Source: Bartonella sp. B1099
GTDB lineage: Bacteria > Pseudomonadota > Alphaproteobacteria > Rhizobiales > Rhizobiaceae
Reading direction: 5' to 3'
Length of the DNA stretch: 64,000 nt
Assembly: GCF_944801835.1 (NCBI RefSeq)
Contig: NZ_CALYLN010000003.1
Location: 62,001 to 126,000, forward strand
Part shown: positions 52,707 through 62,948 of the stretch, one piece after another
Layout: each line of letters begins with the position of its first letter
Position numbering within the stretch: position 1 is the stretch's first letter
Made by a program: the position numbers and the translations under genes
Notes under the pieces: model-generated
What the model was told of the DNA's origin: nothing
The model's input: the letters and a program-made list of their open reading frames with translations, nothing else
Database searches by the model: none

Positions 52707-53571
52707 GTGTATTTTCTATCGTACTTTCAGGAAAGGTAAAATTCATATTTTCAGCAATGCTTATAGTGACAGGAATGTTTTTTACAGTAAAGGGAATGTT
52801 ATGATCCATGGCATCTTTGACGTGGTCAATACGCATTAAAGCGAGAGCCTCATTTGCAACACATGTTCCCAAGTGTCCAAGTACTTTTGTTCCTGCTTCA
52901 AGGCTCGATTGAGGGGGGAGATCACGCTGGCCTTTTACAATCAAGATACGGCGACGTGCTGCACGTCGGTGGTGCATTCGTGCAACAATTTCTTGTCCAA
53001 TATAACATCCTTTGTTGAATGCTAATCCATTGATTTGATCGTAATTAATATCATGAGGAAAAACTTTGCCGACTTCATAGTCTTGATCACTTTCTGCAAT
53101 TGCATAACGAATTCGCAATTGATTCCATGTGTCATAATTTTCTGAAGCCAAAAAAGGAACTTTGCTATAGATTCGTATTACTTTTTCTTGTTGTGGAAAG
53201 CGTTTATCAACAAAATTTGAATCAAAACTTAAAGTATCTGATTTATTCTTCCAAGAAACTGTAATAAGCTCTTGTAATGGTTGTGTAATTTCTACTTTTT
53301 TACGCAGTTTATAGAGCAACAGACGCTTGTAGAGTGTATCGGCCAAAGACATCCCAATATCGATAAAATAACTTTCCTTTCTTTTACCGATAAGAAAATC
53401 AGCAAGGACCTTTCCTTGTGGGGATAAGAGGGCTCCAGGGAAAATTTCTTGGGGACTTATTTTTTTTACATCTGTTGTGATCAGGGACTGTAAAAAATCT
53501 GTTGCTTCTTCGCCTGTAACTTGAATAATCCTACGGTTTTTTAAGCAAATGGCATTTTGTTTTTCAATCAT
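52699..53571 (-). CDS. ygfZ: YgfZ/GcvT-like folate-binding protein
   Basis: A protein of about 290 residues related to the aminomethyltransferase GcvT. The YgfZ signature KGCYIGQEIVARMHHR, with its single conserved cysteine, lies near residue 200. The family binds folate and supports the repair or assembly of certain iron-sulfur enzymes. The start was set at the ATG at 53571, giving a typical IIQVTGEEATDFLQSLITTDV opening (abbreviated here); the frame extends 20 codons upstream without support. It diverges from the dihydroorotase gene by about 60 bases. Confidence 0.9.
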   Translation of the reverse strand: MIEKQNAICLKNRRIIQVTGEEATDFLQSLITTDVKKISPQEIFPGALLSPQGKVLADFLIGKRKESYFIDIGMSLADTLYKRLLLYKLRKKVEITQPLQELITVSWKNKSDTLSFDSNFVDKRFPQQEKVIRIYSKVPFLASENYDTWNQLRIRYAIAESDQDYEVGKVFPHDINYDQINGLAFNKGCYIGQEIVARMHHRRAARRRILIVKGQRDLPPQSSLEAGTKVLGHLGTCVANEALALMRIDHVKDAMDHNIPFTVKNIPVTISIAENMNFTFPESTIENTHG

Positions 53572-53635
53572 GGTTCTTGCCTTTCTGCTCAAAGTTACAT
53601 AATCGATAAGTGAGGAATATGTAAGGAGCATGGCT

Positions 53636-54964
53636 ATGTTTAAAACATTTGATACAATTTTTAAAGGTGCAACACTTGTGAATCATGATGGAAAAAGCAA
53701 GCGTGATATTGGTGTTACAAATGGCCGTATTGCTGAAATTGGCGATCTTACATGTGCCTCAGCGGGTGAGGTGATTGATTGTACGGGTCTTCATATTTTG
53801 CCGGGAATTATTGATAGTCAAGTGCATTTTCGTGAGCCAGGCAATGAATATAAAGAAGATTTGGAAAGTGGCTCATATTCTGCTGTGTTAGGGGGGGTTA
53901 CAGCAGTGTTTGAGATGCCTAACACTAATCCATTGACAACGTCAGAAGAAACATTAAGCGATAAGGTTAAGCGCGGATTCCATCGTATGCATTGTGATTT
54001 TGCATTTTGGGTTGGAGGAACGCGTGAAAATGCTCATGAACTCTCTGAATTAGAAAGACTTCCTGGTGCAGCTGGAATTAAAGTCTTTATGGGATCTTCT
54101 ACCGGTAATCTTTTGGTCGATGATGATGAAAGTGTACGCCTTATTTTGCAAAATACACGCCGTCGAGCAGCTTTTCATTCTGAAGATGAGGAAAGGCTTA
54201 AAGAGCGTAAAATACTGCGTATGGAAGGGGATGCATCTTCACATCCGATTTGGCGTGATGAGATTGCGGCGTTAAAATGTACGCAGCGTTTGGTAAAAAT
54301 TGCCCATGAGACGAAAGCGCGCATTCATGTGTTACATCTTTCGACAGAAGAAGAAATTGATTTTCTCAAAAAACATAAAGATGTCGCAACAATTGAAGTG
54401 ACACACCATCATTTGACTCTTACGGCTGATGATTATAAGCAGTTTGGTACATTAATTCAGATGAATCCACCTATTCGTGAATCGCGCCACCGTGAAGCTC
54501 TTTGGTACGGTGTTCGACAGGGGATTATTGATGTTTTAGGCTCAGATCATGCGCCTCATACCCTTGAGGACAAGCTTCAATCTTACCCCTCTTCACCTTC
54601 AGGAATGACAGGAGTGCAAACAACAGCAGCCATTATGTTAACACATGTGAATGCAGGAAAAATGTCTCTTGAGCGTTTTGTTGATCTCACGTCACATGGC
54701 CCTAGTCGTATTTTTGGTATAAGCTGTAAAGGACGTCTTGCTGTTGGATATGATGCTGATTTGACCATTGTTGATCTTAAGCGAGAAGAAGTTATTACGA
54801 ATAGCTTAATTGGTTCGCGTGCCGGTTGGACACCTTATGATGGTCAGAAGGTTAAAGGTTGGCCTGTCGGGACTATTGTCCGTGGTATGCGCGTTATGTG
54901 GGAAGGTGAAATTGTCACACCTTCACAAGGAGAGCCTGTTAAATTTATAGAAACTTTGGTGTAA
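53636..54964 (+). CDS. pyrC: Dihydroorotase (class I)
   Basis: A 442-residue amidohydrolase of the pyrimidine pathway. The metal-site opening reads DSQVHFREPG (residues 60-69), so the first His of the usual HxH is Gln62. The carboxylated-lysine site GIKVFM (Lys149), IHVLHLST, EVTHHHLTL and GSDHAPHT are conserved. Rhizobial relatives share the Gln, as far as I recall. I chose the ATG at 53636, seven bases after AAGGAG, because the ATG at 53630 is only one base from it. The symbol follows function; non-catalytic PyrC-like proteins (PyrC') also exist in this family. Confidence 0.88.
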   Translation: MFKTFDTIFKGATLVNHDGKSKRDIGVTNGRIAEIGDLTCASAGEVIDCTGLHILPGIIDSQVHFREPGNEYKEDLESGSYSAVLGGVTAVFEMPNTNPLTTSEETLSDKVKRGFHRMHCDFAFWVGGTRENAHELSELERLPGAAGIKVFMGSSTGNLLVDDDESVRLILQNTRRRAAFHSEDEERLKERKILRMEGDASSHPIWRDEIAALKCTQRLVKIAHETKARIHVLHLSTEEEIDFLKKHKDVATIEVTHHHLTLTADDYKQFGTLIQMNPPIRESRHREALWYGVRQGIIDVLGSDHAPHTLEDKLQSYPSSPSGMTGVQTTAAIMLTHVNAGKMSLERFVDLTSHGPSRIFGISCKGRLAVGYDADLTIVDLKREEVITNSLIGSRAGWTPYDGQKVKGWPVGTIVRGMRVMWEGEIVTPSQGEPVKFIETLV

Positions 54965-55376
54965 ACAGCATAAGTTTTATTTTGTTATGCCAAAAACACC
55001 ATCTTTTAGAGTGGTGATGTGATATAAGGCATATCAATCTCCTTGACACATAAATGTTTTTTAGTGCGTGATGAATGTTCTTAAGCTTTTTTGTAGAGTC
55101 TCAAAGCACATCACATAAGTGGGAAGCCAAGTGGAACTCAATAGAACTTGGGCGATTTACAAACCAGATTGGATTAAGAATCTTCATCTTTTAAGGGGGG
55201 AGGAAGCCAAAGAATGATTTTCTACAGAAGACAAAGGCACTCATAAGAATAAAAGCATATTTAGGCGTTATTTTAAAAAGTCTCTCTATTTTCGAGAAGA
55301 TAACTTATTGCTCTACTCATTTGTAAGGAGACATCATTAATATCACTTAAATTGAAGGAGGTACTTTTTATACAGG
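54965..55376. other. 0.4 kb gap after dihydroorotase
   Basis: No gene. A short CACCA...TGGTG stem near 54999-55018 follows the stop codon but lacks a T tract. The segment at about 55140-55210 aligns over some 77 bases with 7290-7344, both ending in a GGAAGCCAA string. This is a decayed duplicate of the same coding tail. Confidence 0.45.
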
Positions 55377-55763
55377 TTAATTGTTATAATGCATGAGAAG
55401 GTTTTCAGATAAAACTCTCCCTTCTTTAATATATTTTTGATGAGCTTCAATGGCTGCTTGTGTACAATGGTGATAATTTTCTGAGAAAGCACGATACGCT
55501 TCATTAAATGCTGCATAAAAATAAGCGCGTCTTTGTGGAATGGGGTGTTCTGCTTCAATGAGTGCGTTCATATAGTCATACCATTGGTTTATTGGCCATT
55601 GGTTTGTTGGAGGCTCACAAAGATTTTGGAGAAAATGCAGTGATCCTAAAATTTCTGCGAGGCGAAGTAATTTTTTCTCATAAGGTGGAGATTGTTGTGC
55701 AAAAGTTGGCATTGAAATGACAAGAAATATTAAAAGAATGATTTTTCTCAATTTATTACGCAT
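55377..55763 (-). CDS. Secreted TIGR02301-family protein
   Basis: A 128-residue protein with a clear signal peptide (basic MRNKLRK, hydrophobic IILLIFLVIS, probable cleavage after TFA at residue 22). The mature part matches the small rhizobial family TIGR02301: LLRLAEILGSLHFLQNLC, AEHPIPQRRAYFYAAFNEAYRAF and HCTQAAIEAH. Two cysteines are spaced for a disulfide. The function is unknown; likely periplasmic. Confidence 0.8.
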   Translation of the reverse strand: MRNKLRKIILLIFLVISMPTFAQQSPPYEKKLLRLAEILGSLHFLQNLCEPPTNQWPINQWYDYMNALIEAEHPIPQRRAYFYAAFNEAYRAFSENYHHCTQAAIEAHQKYIKEGRVLSENLLMHYNN

Positions 55764-56241
55764 TATTTTGATTGCTTTCTTTGAATAAAACTCTGTACAG
55801 ATAAAGTAATTGTGTCATGAGGACGCTGTTAAAAAAGAGGGTTAATTGCGACATTATTCTCAATGATTGATTATAAAATATAGGGCGTAAGAGACAGTAA
55901 GGAACCCATTGTGAAATATTGAAAATACTGACGAAGCTTTATGGGGTTAAAGTTTTAAGATTTGCTTCCTGTAATCTATTTTTCATATAAATATTCTATT
56001 GCCTATGGAATTTTTCTAAACTTGTTTCCTTCAAGAAGGGAAAAGCTCTCTATCTATAGAATGCTTTTGTCCAATCAAATAAAAGAGATTGTTTTTAGGA
56101 TAAATGATAGAGACAGCCGTAAATACCATAGGGGAAGAAGAATTGATGATAAGGTGAGGTTTTAGTCTAAACCGTATAATGTGATCATTTGAGAGAAGAG
56201 GCATTCAAAAGAACGGTGCGTAATATCGTTTACGGAGTATA
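55764..56241. other. Gap upstream of cysS
   Basis: AT-rich with no supportable gene. A 67-codon plus-strand frame at 55962 has no ribosome site. The cysS promoter is expected near its 3' end. Confidence 0.4.
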
Positions 56242-57753
56242 ATGATGAAAGAGTTGCGATTTTATAATACGCTGACACGTAAAAAAGAAAATTTTACACC
56301 AATAGATCCGACAAAAGTACGTCTTTATGTTTGTGGTCCAACAGTTTATGATTATGCGCATATAGGAAATGCACGCCCTGTCATTGTTTTTGATATTTTA
56401 TTTCGCTTATTGCGTCATGTTTATGGCGATGATCATGTTCTCTATGCGCGTAATATTACAGATGTCGATGATAAAATTAATGCACGAGCTGCCCACGAAT
56501 ATCCAAACGTTTCACTGAATGATGCTATTCGTCAATTAACAGAACGCACATATTCTCAGTTTCAACAAGATACAATAGCACTTGGTTGTCTATTGCCAAC
56601 CAGCCAGCCGCGCGCAACCGAGCATTTAGAGGAGATGCGCGCTCTCATCGAAAGATTGCTTGAAAAGGGACATGCTTATAAAGCGGAAAATCATATATTA
56701 TTTTCTATAAAGAGCATCAAAAATCCTCCCCATTATGGGGCATTTTCAAATCGTTCTTTAGATGAAATGAGGGCGGGGGCGCGGATTGATGTTGCTGCTT
56801 ATAAGCGGGAAGAGATGGATTTTGTTTTATGGAAGCCTTCTGTGGAAGGAGAGCCAGGTTGGGAATCGCCGGGCGGAATTCCTGTTTTAGGTCGTCCAGG
56901 TTGGCATATTGAGTGTTCTGCCATGTCAATGGCAAAGTTATTAGCGCCCTACGGTGGTGGTTTAACTTGTGATGATCCGATCGCGAATATTTTTGATATT
57001 CATGGTGGTGGACTTGATTTAATTTTTCCTCATCATGAAAATGAGATTGCACAAAGTTGTTCCGCTTTTGGGACAGAGCGAATGGCTAATTTTTGGATGC
57101 ATAACGGCTTTTTACAAGTTGAAGGCAAAAAGATGTCAAAAAGCTTTGGCAATTTTATAACCATTCGTTCTGTTTTAGAGAATAATTTTTGCGAGTTTAA
57201 TGGTGTTTTAGCTGATGAAATGAAGCAAAATTGGGCGGGTTTGTCTGCACGTTTTTCGATGCTCCAGACGCATTATCGTGAACCATTAAATTGGACAGCG
57301 CAGCGTTTAATGCAATCGAGCAGTGAACTGTATCGTTGGTATGAATTGCTTCGCAGTAAAAAGAGTATGATGGAAAACAATGAAGCGATTAATGATACTT
57401 TGATAGATGCCCTCAGTGATGATCTTAATACGCCAAAAGCACTTACTCTTTTGCGAAAATTTTATAAAGCAGGCGATGCTTGGGCTCTTGCCAATGGGAT
57501 GAATTTATTAGGATTATTACGACAAGAATGGGTTAAAAAAATAGATAGCCCATTATTTATAAAAAAAACATCTCTTGATTCAAAATTTATTGATCAGCGC
57601 ATTGCCGAAAGACTAAGGCTTATCCATAATAAAGAGTGGGAAGCTGCGGATAAAATTCGTGATGAGCTTGCAGCCGAGGGGGTTCTCTTAAAAGATAGTA
57701 AGGATCCGCAGAGTGGTGAGCGCATAACCATGTGGGAAATAAAACGATTTTAA
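56242..57753 (+). CDS. cysS: Cysteinyl-tRNA synthetase
   Basis: A 503-residue class I synthetase. The HIGH-type motif is AHIGNARPV near residue 41, preceded by the zinc-ligand cysteine in [11 protein letters not shown], and [14 protein letters not shown] supply other zinc ligands. The KMSKS loop is KKMSKSFGN near 294. It charges tRNA-Cys. Two adjacent ATG codons can serve as the start (56242 or 56245), and a GGAG site precedes them. Confidence 0.97.
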   Translation: MMKELRFYNTLTRKKENFTPIDPTKVRLYVCGPTVYDYAHIGNARPVIVFDILFRLLRHVYGDDHVLYARNITDVDDKINARAAHEYPNVSLNDAIRQLTERTYSQFQQDTIALGCLLPTSQPRATEHLEEMRALIERLLEKGHAYKAENHILFSIKSIKNPPHYGAFSNRSLDEMRAGARIDVAAYKREEMDFVLWKPSVEGEPGWESPGGIPVLGRPGWHIECSAMSMAKLLAPYGGGLTCDDPIANIFDIHGGGLDLIFPHHENEIAQSCSAFGTERMANFWMHNGFLQVEGKKMSKSFGNFITIRSVLENNFCEFNGVLADEMKQNWAGLSARFSMLQTHYREPLNWTAQRLMQSSSELYRWYELLRSKKSMMENNEAINDTLIDALSDDLNTPKALTLLRKFYKAGDAWALANGMNLLGLLRQEWVKKIDSPLFIKKTSLDSKFIDQRIAERLRLIHNKEWEAADKIRDELAAEGVLLKDSKDPQSGERITMWEIKRF

Positions 57754-57793
57754 TTTTCCTATTCCAGCAGTTCTCATAAATTAAAAGGAAAAT

Positions 57794-58468
57794 ATGATGG
57801 AATTTTTATACCACTATGGATATATCGCGCTTAAGCTGGCTGTGGGGCTTGTTGCTTTCCTATTTATTCTAAGAACGACGGGTCGTGGAAGTCTTAGTCA
57901 GATGACACCCGTTGATCTGGTCAGCAATTTTGTTATGGGAGGTATTATTGGAGGAGTCATTTATAATGAGAATATTAGCAGCACTCAATTATTGCTTGTT
58001 TTATTGATTTGGCAAGTCTTGATTACCTCTTTTAATTTTTTTGCACGCTATTCAGTTTTTTTTCGCCGCCTCATTGCGGGGCGGAATGTCACATTGGTTT
58101 TAGATGGGGTCTTTCAAATGGATAAGATTAAGAACTTGGGGATCAATGTTAATGATCTCATTGCGATGTTACGTCTTAAAGGATGTCATTTACATGAAGC
58201 TGCTTTTGTGCGTTTGGAAACCAATGGTGATTGTACTGTTATTAAAAAGGAAGAGGGAAAGAAATCGACGATTGTTGTAGAAAATGGTGAAGTTATTGAT
58301 GATGGTCTTAAAGAGATTGGTAAGACAAAAAAGTGGCTTCAGGCAGAATTGAAAAAAAAGCATGTAAAAGTTGAAAATTTATTTGCAGCAGAGTGGTATG
58401 AGAATACAGATCAAAATAATAAACTGTATCGTGGATTATTTCTTGTTCCTTTTTCAAAAACAGTCTAA
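57794..58468 (+). CDS. DUF421 (YetF-type) membrane protein
   Basis: A 224-residue protein with about three transmembrane segments in the first 100 residues (ALKLAVGLVAFLFIL near 13, FVMGGIIGGVIY near 50, LLLVLLIWQVLITSFNF near 70) and a soluble C-terminal domain. The TGRGSLSQMTPVDLV stretch near 29 and NLGINVNDLIAMLRLKGC near 115 are typical of DUF421. Function unknown; in some bacteria such proteins are linked to spore or envelope traits. It follows cysS by 40 bases. Confidence 0.85.
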   Translation: MMEFLYHYGYIALKLAVGLVAFLFILRTTGRGSLSQMTPVDLVSNFVMGGIIGGVIYNENISSTQLLLVLLIWQVLITSFNFFARYSVFFRRLIAGRNVTLVLDGVFQMDKIKNLGINVNDLIAMLRLKGCHLHEAAFVRLETNGDCTVIKKEEGKKSTIVVENGEVIDDGLKEIGKTKKWLQAELKKKHVKVENLFAAEWYENTDQNNKLYRGLFLVPFSKTV

Positions 58469-58577
58469 CCTCAAACAACGAGTAGGTATAGCTTATTGAA
58501 AAGCGTAAGAAACTTATAAACAACCACAGGGGGATGCTTTGCCTTTTTCGTGTGGATGATAGAGAAGCAAGGGCTTT

Positions 58578-60461
58578 ATGAAACGCAATGAAATGACAAA
58601 AACTGTATCATCCGATACAGGGAAGACTCTGCACACACTTTACAATTTATGGCCTTATATGTGGCCGGTAGGTCGGCGTGATCTAAAAATACGTGTACTG
58701 TGGGCAATATTTTATCTTGTTTTATCCAAGCTCGTTCTCATATCTGTGCCGTATTTCTTTAAATATTCTACGAATGTGCTTGATACAAGCTTTCAACTCC
58801 CTGAATGGTTTCCGTCCAGTTTGATTATCCCCATCATGCTTGTTTTGGCGTACAACGTTGCACGGATTATGCAGGCTGGGTTAAATCAATTGCGCGACTC
58901 CCTTTTTGCCACTGTTGGTCAATATGCTGTTCGTCAATTAGCTTATAAAACCTTTGTCCATATTCATGAGTTATCTTTGCGATTTCATTTAGAACGCCGA
59001 ACTGGTGGACTTTCTCGTGTGATTGAGCGTGGGACAAAAGGAATTGAAGCGATCGTAAGATTTTCAATTCTCAATACCGTACCGACAGTTTTAGAATTTG
59101 TATTAACGGCCCTTGTCTTTTACATCAACTATGGATGGCATTATCTTCTCATTGTTGTTGCAACGGTTTTATTATATACTTTCTTTACGATTAAGGCGAG
59201 TGATTGGCGTATTCGTATTCGGCAACAAATGAATACAGCGGATACTGAGGCGAGTACGCGCGCTGTTGATTCTCTTTTGAATTTTGAAACGGTTAAATAT
59301 TTTGGCAATGAAACTCTAGAAGCCAATCGTTTCGATACTTCTATGGCAGGTTATGAAAAAGCGGCAACAAAGATTTGGACATCATTAAGCTGGCTTAATT
59401 TTGGTCAGGCTCTTATCTTTGGTATTGGAATGACGATCATGATGCTGATGTCAGCTTATGAAGTTTTTTATAAGACACAAACTTTAGGGGATTTTGTTTT
59501 TATTAATGCCCTTTTAATGCAACTTTCCATTCCACTGAATTTTATTGGTTCAATTTATCGTGATGTTCGACAAGGTTTAACAGATATTGAAGCAATGTTT
59601 GATCTTTTAGATGTTCAGCAGGAGATTGTTGATAAATCGGATGCTAAACCGTTAGAGATAAGCGATGGGACTATTCGTTTTCATCAGGTAAAGTTTTCTT
59701 ATGATTCGACGCGTCAGATTCTCAGAGATATTGATTTTGAAGTCCCTGGAGGAAAAACAGTCGCCATTGTTGGTCCTTCTGGTGCAGGGAAATCGACCAT
59801 TTCTCGATTACTTTTTCGATTTTATGATGTTGATGCAGGCTCTATTACAATTGACGGGCAGGATATTCGTGACATAACACAAAAAAGTTTGCGTGAAGCG
59901 ATCGGCATGGTCCCACAAGATACGGTGTTATTTAATGATACAATTGCCTATAATATTCGCTATGGGCGACCCAGTGCAACAGATGAAGAGATGCACAAAG
60001 CCGCTGAAATGGCACAAATATCAAAATTTATTGAGATGTTACCGGAAGGTTTTCAATCTATGGTGGGAGAGCGTGGTCTCAAATTATCAGGGGGTGAAAA
60101 ACAACGTGTGGCTATTGCACGGACACTCTTAAAAGCCCCCCCACTTCTTATTCTAGATGAAGCAACAGCAGCTCTTGATACGGCAACGGAACAGGAAATT
60201 CAACAAGCATTGGATATTGTAAGCCGTGGACGTACAACATTGATTATTGCACATCGTCTTTCTACGGTTATCAATGCTGATGAAATTTTGGTTCTTAAAA
60301 GTGGTCGTATTATTGAAAATGGGACGCATACAGAGCTCTTACGAAAGAAAGGTTTATATGCTTCAATGTGGAATAAGCAGCTTGAAGCATCGCAAGCTGA
60401 AGAAAAATTACGTAAAATGCGTGAAGAAGATGAGACGGGTATTGTTAATCGTAAAAAATAA
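58578..60461 (+). CDS. ABC exporter of the Atm1/HMT1 family
   Basis: A 627-residue half-transporter with six transmembrane helices in the first 340 residues and an ABC domain after. Walker A is GPSGAGKST (about residues 397-405), the signature is LKLSGGEKQRVAIAR near 505, and Walker B is LLILDEATAALD near 525. The transmembrane sequence, with RRTGGLSRVIERGTKGIE, is of the Atm1 type, which in alphaproteobacteria exports glutathione-linked heavy metals or sulfur species. The physiological cargo is inferred. Start ATG at 58578; an internal ATG five codons on is an alternative. Confidence 0.9.
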   Translation: MKRNEMTKTVSSDTGKTLHTLYNLWPYMWPVGRRDLKIRVLWAIFYLVLSKLVLISVPYFFKYSTNVLDTSFQLPEWFPSSLIIPIMLVLAYNVARIMQAGLNQLRDSLFATVGQYAVRQLAYKTFVHIHELSLRFHLERRTGGLSRVIERGTKGIEAIVRFSILNTVPTVLEFVLTALVFYINYGWHYLLIVVATVLLYTFFTIKASDWRIRIRQQMNTADTEASTRAVDSLLNFETVKYFGNETLEANRFDTSMAGYEKAATKIWTSLSWLNFGQALIFGIGMTIMMLMSAYEVFYKTQTLGDFVFINALLMQLSIPLNFIGSIYRDVRQGLTDIEAMFDLLDVQQEIVDKSDAKPLEISDGTIRFHQVKFSYDSTRQILRDIDFEVPGGKTVAIVGPSGAGKSTISRLLFRFYDVDAGSITIDGQDIRDITQKSLREAIGMVPQDTVLFNDTIAYNIRYGRPSATDEEMHKAAEMAQISKFIEMLPEGFQSMVGERGLKLSGGEKQRVAIARTLLKAPPLLILDEATAALDTATEQEIQQALDIVSRGRTTLIIAHRLSTVINADEILVLKSGRIIENGTHTELLRKKGLYASMWNKQLEASQAEEKLRKMREEDETGIVNRKK

Positions 60462-60575
60462 GGTGGGCAAAATGTAATCTCTATCTTTATATGGAGTGAT
60501 TGATTAAATACATAAAAGAAAGAGGAACAAAAAGATTTATTGCTTGTTTTAAGTTTACGATGAATAGGAAATGAT

Positions 60576-61274
60576 ATGAGTATTCTACAATCTGTCCATA
60601 ATAGCTTTGTGCCAATTCATAAAGAAGGCTATCCTTTTATTGTAGCATTTTTTGTTATTTCGCTCATTCTTGGTTGGATATGGAGTCCGTTATTTTGGTG
60701 TGGTCTTGTTCTCACTGTGTGGTGTATATATTTTTTCCGTGATCCAGATCGTGTGATCCCTTTAAATTCAAATTGGGTTCTGTCGCCTGCAGATGGGCGT
60801 ATTTCATTTGTAGAATCATGTGTTCCACCTGAAGAATTAGGCTTAGGGAAAGATGAAATGGTTCGTATTTCCATTTTTATGGACGTCTTTTCATGCCATA
60901 TCAACCGTATTCCTATCAGTGGTACAGTAGAGTCTATTGTTTATCATCCAGGTCGCTTTACCAATGCGGAGTTTGATAAGGCTAGTCAGTTTAATGAACG
61001 GAATGGGGTGGTCATTGAGAGCAAGCATGGTAAAATTGCTATTGTACAAATAGCGGGGATGTTTGCTCGTAGGATTGTTTGTTGGTCAAAAGAAAATGAT
61101 GCTGTTATCACGGGAGAGCGATTTGGGTTGATTCGTTTTGGTTCTCGCCTTGATATTTATATACCAACTGAAATGAAATTGCGTGTTGCCGTTGGACAGA
61201 CAGCCATTGCTGGAGAGACAATTTTAGGGTCTTTTGATGATAAGAGTGCTACAACGGATTTCAGATACGATTAG
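60576..61274 (+). CDS. psd: Phosphatidylserine decarboxylase
   Basis: A 232-residue proenzyme of the short PSD type that makes phosphatidylethanolamine. Two N-terminal hydrophobic segments anchor it. The autocleavage site is in [11 protein letters not shown] near residue 190, giving a pyruvoyl serine, and [11 protein letters not shown] and [12 protein letters not shown] are conserved. pssA follows after 9 bases, so the two steps of PE synthesis are in one operon. Confidence 0.95.
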   Translation: MSILQSVHNSFVPIHKEGYPFIVAFFVISLILGWIWSPLFWCGLVLTVWCIYFFRDPDRVIPLNSNWVLSPADGRISFVESCVPPEELGLGKDEMVRISIFMDVFSCHINRIPISGTVESIVYHPGRFTNAEFDKASQFNERNGVVIESKHGKIAIVQIAGMFARRIVCWSKENDAVITGERFGLIRFGSRLDIYIPTEMKLRVAVGQTAIAGETILGSFDDKSATTDFRYD

Positions 61275-61283
61275 GACCACACA

Positions 61284-62126
61284 ATGAAAAATTTTTCGCC
61301 ATTTTCTTCATTCAATCCTGAGGGGCAACATGATGATATTGCAAATCGGCGACGTTCATCGACATCAATGCGCTATGTTATTCCCAATATCATTACTATT
61401 TTGGCAATTTGCGCAGGGATGAGCAGCATTCGTTTGGCTTTTGAGAATCGCTATGAGGCTGCTATTTTAATGGTGCTTTTGGCTGCAGTTCTAGATGGTG
61501 CTGATGGTCGCATTGCGCGTTTAATAGATGGGAGTTCATCTTTCGGGGCACAGATGGACTCTCTTGCTGATATTGTCAATTTTGGTGTTACCCCTGCGCT
61601 TATTGTTTATTCATTTATTTTGAATCAAGCACACCACATTGGTTGGGTTGCAGCTCTTGTTTATTGTGTTGCTTGTTGTTTGCGATTAGCACGTTTTAAT
61701 GTGATGTTGGATAATGCTGATATCCCACAATGGCAGAAAAGTTATTTTGTTGGTGTTCCTGCACCTGCAGGAGCATTACTCCTTTTATTACCTACCTATT
61801 TAGGTGCTCTTGGTTTGGTCCCCAATTGGGGGTGGGCATTGTTTTTTAGTCTTTATACAGTCATTATCGCTTTTCTTTTGATTAGTCGTTTACCAGTGTG
61901 GAATGCAAAGACAATTGATCAAAACTTGAGGCGTGATATCGTTATACCCTGCATGTTGGTCATTGTTATTTATGTCGGTTTTCTTGCGACTTACACATGG
62001 AAAACTTTATTGATCACAGCTGTTAGCTATATGATTTTTCTCCCCTGTAGTTTTATCGCTTATAATAAACGCGCTGCTTTAGAAGAGAAAAAGGCTGATG
62101 CTAAAAAGGCTATCCAAGAATCATAA
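61284..62126 (+). CDS. pssA: CDP-diacylglycerol--serine O-phosphatidyltransferase
   Basis: A 280-residue integral membrane enzyme that makes phosphatidylserine. The CDP-alcohol phosphotransferase motif DGx2ARx8Gx3Dx3D is complete in DGRIARLIDGSSSFGAQMDSLAD (split here: DGRIARLIDG, GAQMDSLAD, near residues 73-95). Several transmembrane segments follow and the tail is charged. It is of the integral-membrane subclass, not the soluble E. coli type. Convergent with the SDR gene. Confidence 0.95.
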   Translation: MKNFSPFSSFNPEGQHDDIANRRRSSTSMRYVIPNIITILAICAGMSSIRLAFENRYEAAILMVLLAAVLDGADGRIARLIDGSSSFGAQMDSLADIVNFGVTPALIVYSFILNQAHHIGWVAALVYCVACCLRLARFNVMLDNADIPQWQKSYFVGVPAPAGALLLLLPTYLGALGLVPNWGWALFFSLYTVIIAFLLISRLPVWNAKTIDQNLRRDIVIPCMLVIVIYVGFLATYTWKTLLITAVSYMIFLPCSFIAYNKRAALEEKKADAKKAIQES

Positions 62127-62195
62127 ACTGCTTCATTCTTCTGTTGAGAAGTGCAGGAAAGAGAGAGATTGGTCTATTTACATTTCAGATGATGA

Positions 62196-62948
62196 TCAAT
62201 GAGGGGCATAATAATCCACAAACCGATTTTCACGGACATTAAAGAGTTTTCCAGTTTCCTTTAAATCAGGTGAGAGCAAATGGACTATTTTTTTTGCAAC
62301 CTCTTGTGGTGAGGGGAGCGTTTCTGGATCTTCACCAGGCATAGCTTCAGCGCGCATAGCTGTACGTGTGGCTCCAGGATTGACACAATTAATCTTAATA
62401 GGAGTTTGTTTGAGTTCTTCTGCCCAACAACGAGCAATCATTTCTAAAGCCGCTTTAGAGGCTGCATAAGCCCCCCAGAAAGAGCGAGCAACATGCGCAA
62501 CGCTTGAGGATAACAAGACAGCTCGTCCAGCATCAGATTCACGTAATAAGGGCTCAACAGCTTTTATTAAGCGCCATTGGCTGAAAAGATTTATTTGAAA
62601 GACATCTTCAAAGACCGTATTTTCTATATGCGCTATTGGTGAGAGTGTTCCAAGGATTCCTGCATTCGCAACGATAATATCGAGTTTTTCCCAGCGATTG
62701 GCAATTGAGAGTGCAAGAGCATCGATGTTTTCCATATGATGTAAATCGAGCGGAACGAGGGTAGCAAGAGCCCCTTTTTCTCGGATTTGATTGTCCAATT
62801 CAGTCAGTCCGTTGACTGTTCGTGCAAGAGCAATAATATGAGCGCCGCGTGCAGCAAGCTCGAGAGCTAAATAATAGCCAATTCCTCTTGATGCACCCGT
62901 AACAAGTGCGACACGCCCATGGAGACTAAAGTCACGTTTTGTCATCAT
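62196..62948 (-). CDS. Short-chain dehydrogenase/reductase
   Basis: A 250-residue SDR. The coenzyme-binding TGASRGIGYYLA is near residue 17, NAGILG near 93, the catalytic serine in LLSSSVAH near 145 and YAASKAALE (Tyr-x3-Lys) near 160. The substrate is unknown. Its ATG overlaps the purF stop in a TAATG junction, so it is translated from the same message. Two ATG codons are adjacent; either may be used. Confidence 0.9.
   Translation of the reverse strand: MMTKRDFSLHGRVALVTGASRGIGYYLALELAARGAHIIALARTVNGLTELDNQIREKGALATLVPLDLHHMENIDALALSIANRWEKLDIIVANAGILGTLSPIAHIENTVFEDVFQINLFSQWRLIKAVEPLLRESDAGRAVLLSSSVAHVARSFWGAYAASKAALEMIARCWAEELKQTPIKINCVNPGATRTAMRAEAMPGEDPETLPSPQEVAKKIVHLLSPDLKETGKLFNVRENRFVDYYAPH

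Noticed and set aside
54999..55018. CACCA...TGGTG hairpin after dihydroorotase
   Set aside because: Only a 5-bp stem without a following T tract; not counted as a terminator.
55962..56165. 67-codon plus-strand frame before cysS
   Set aside because: No ribosome site and no family resemblance; likely chance.
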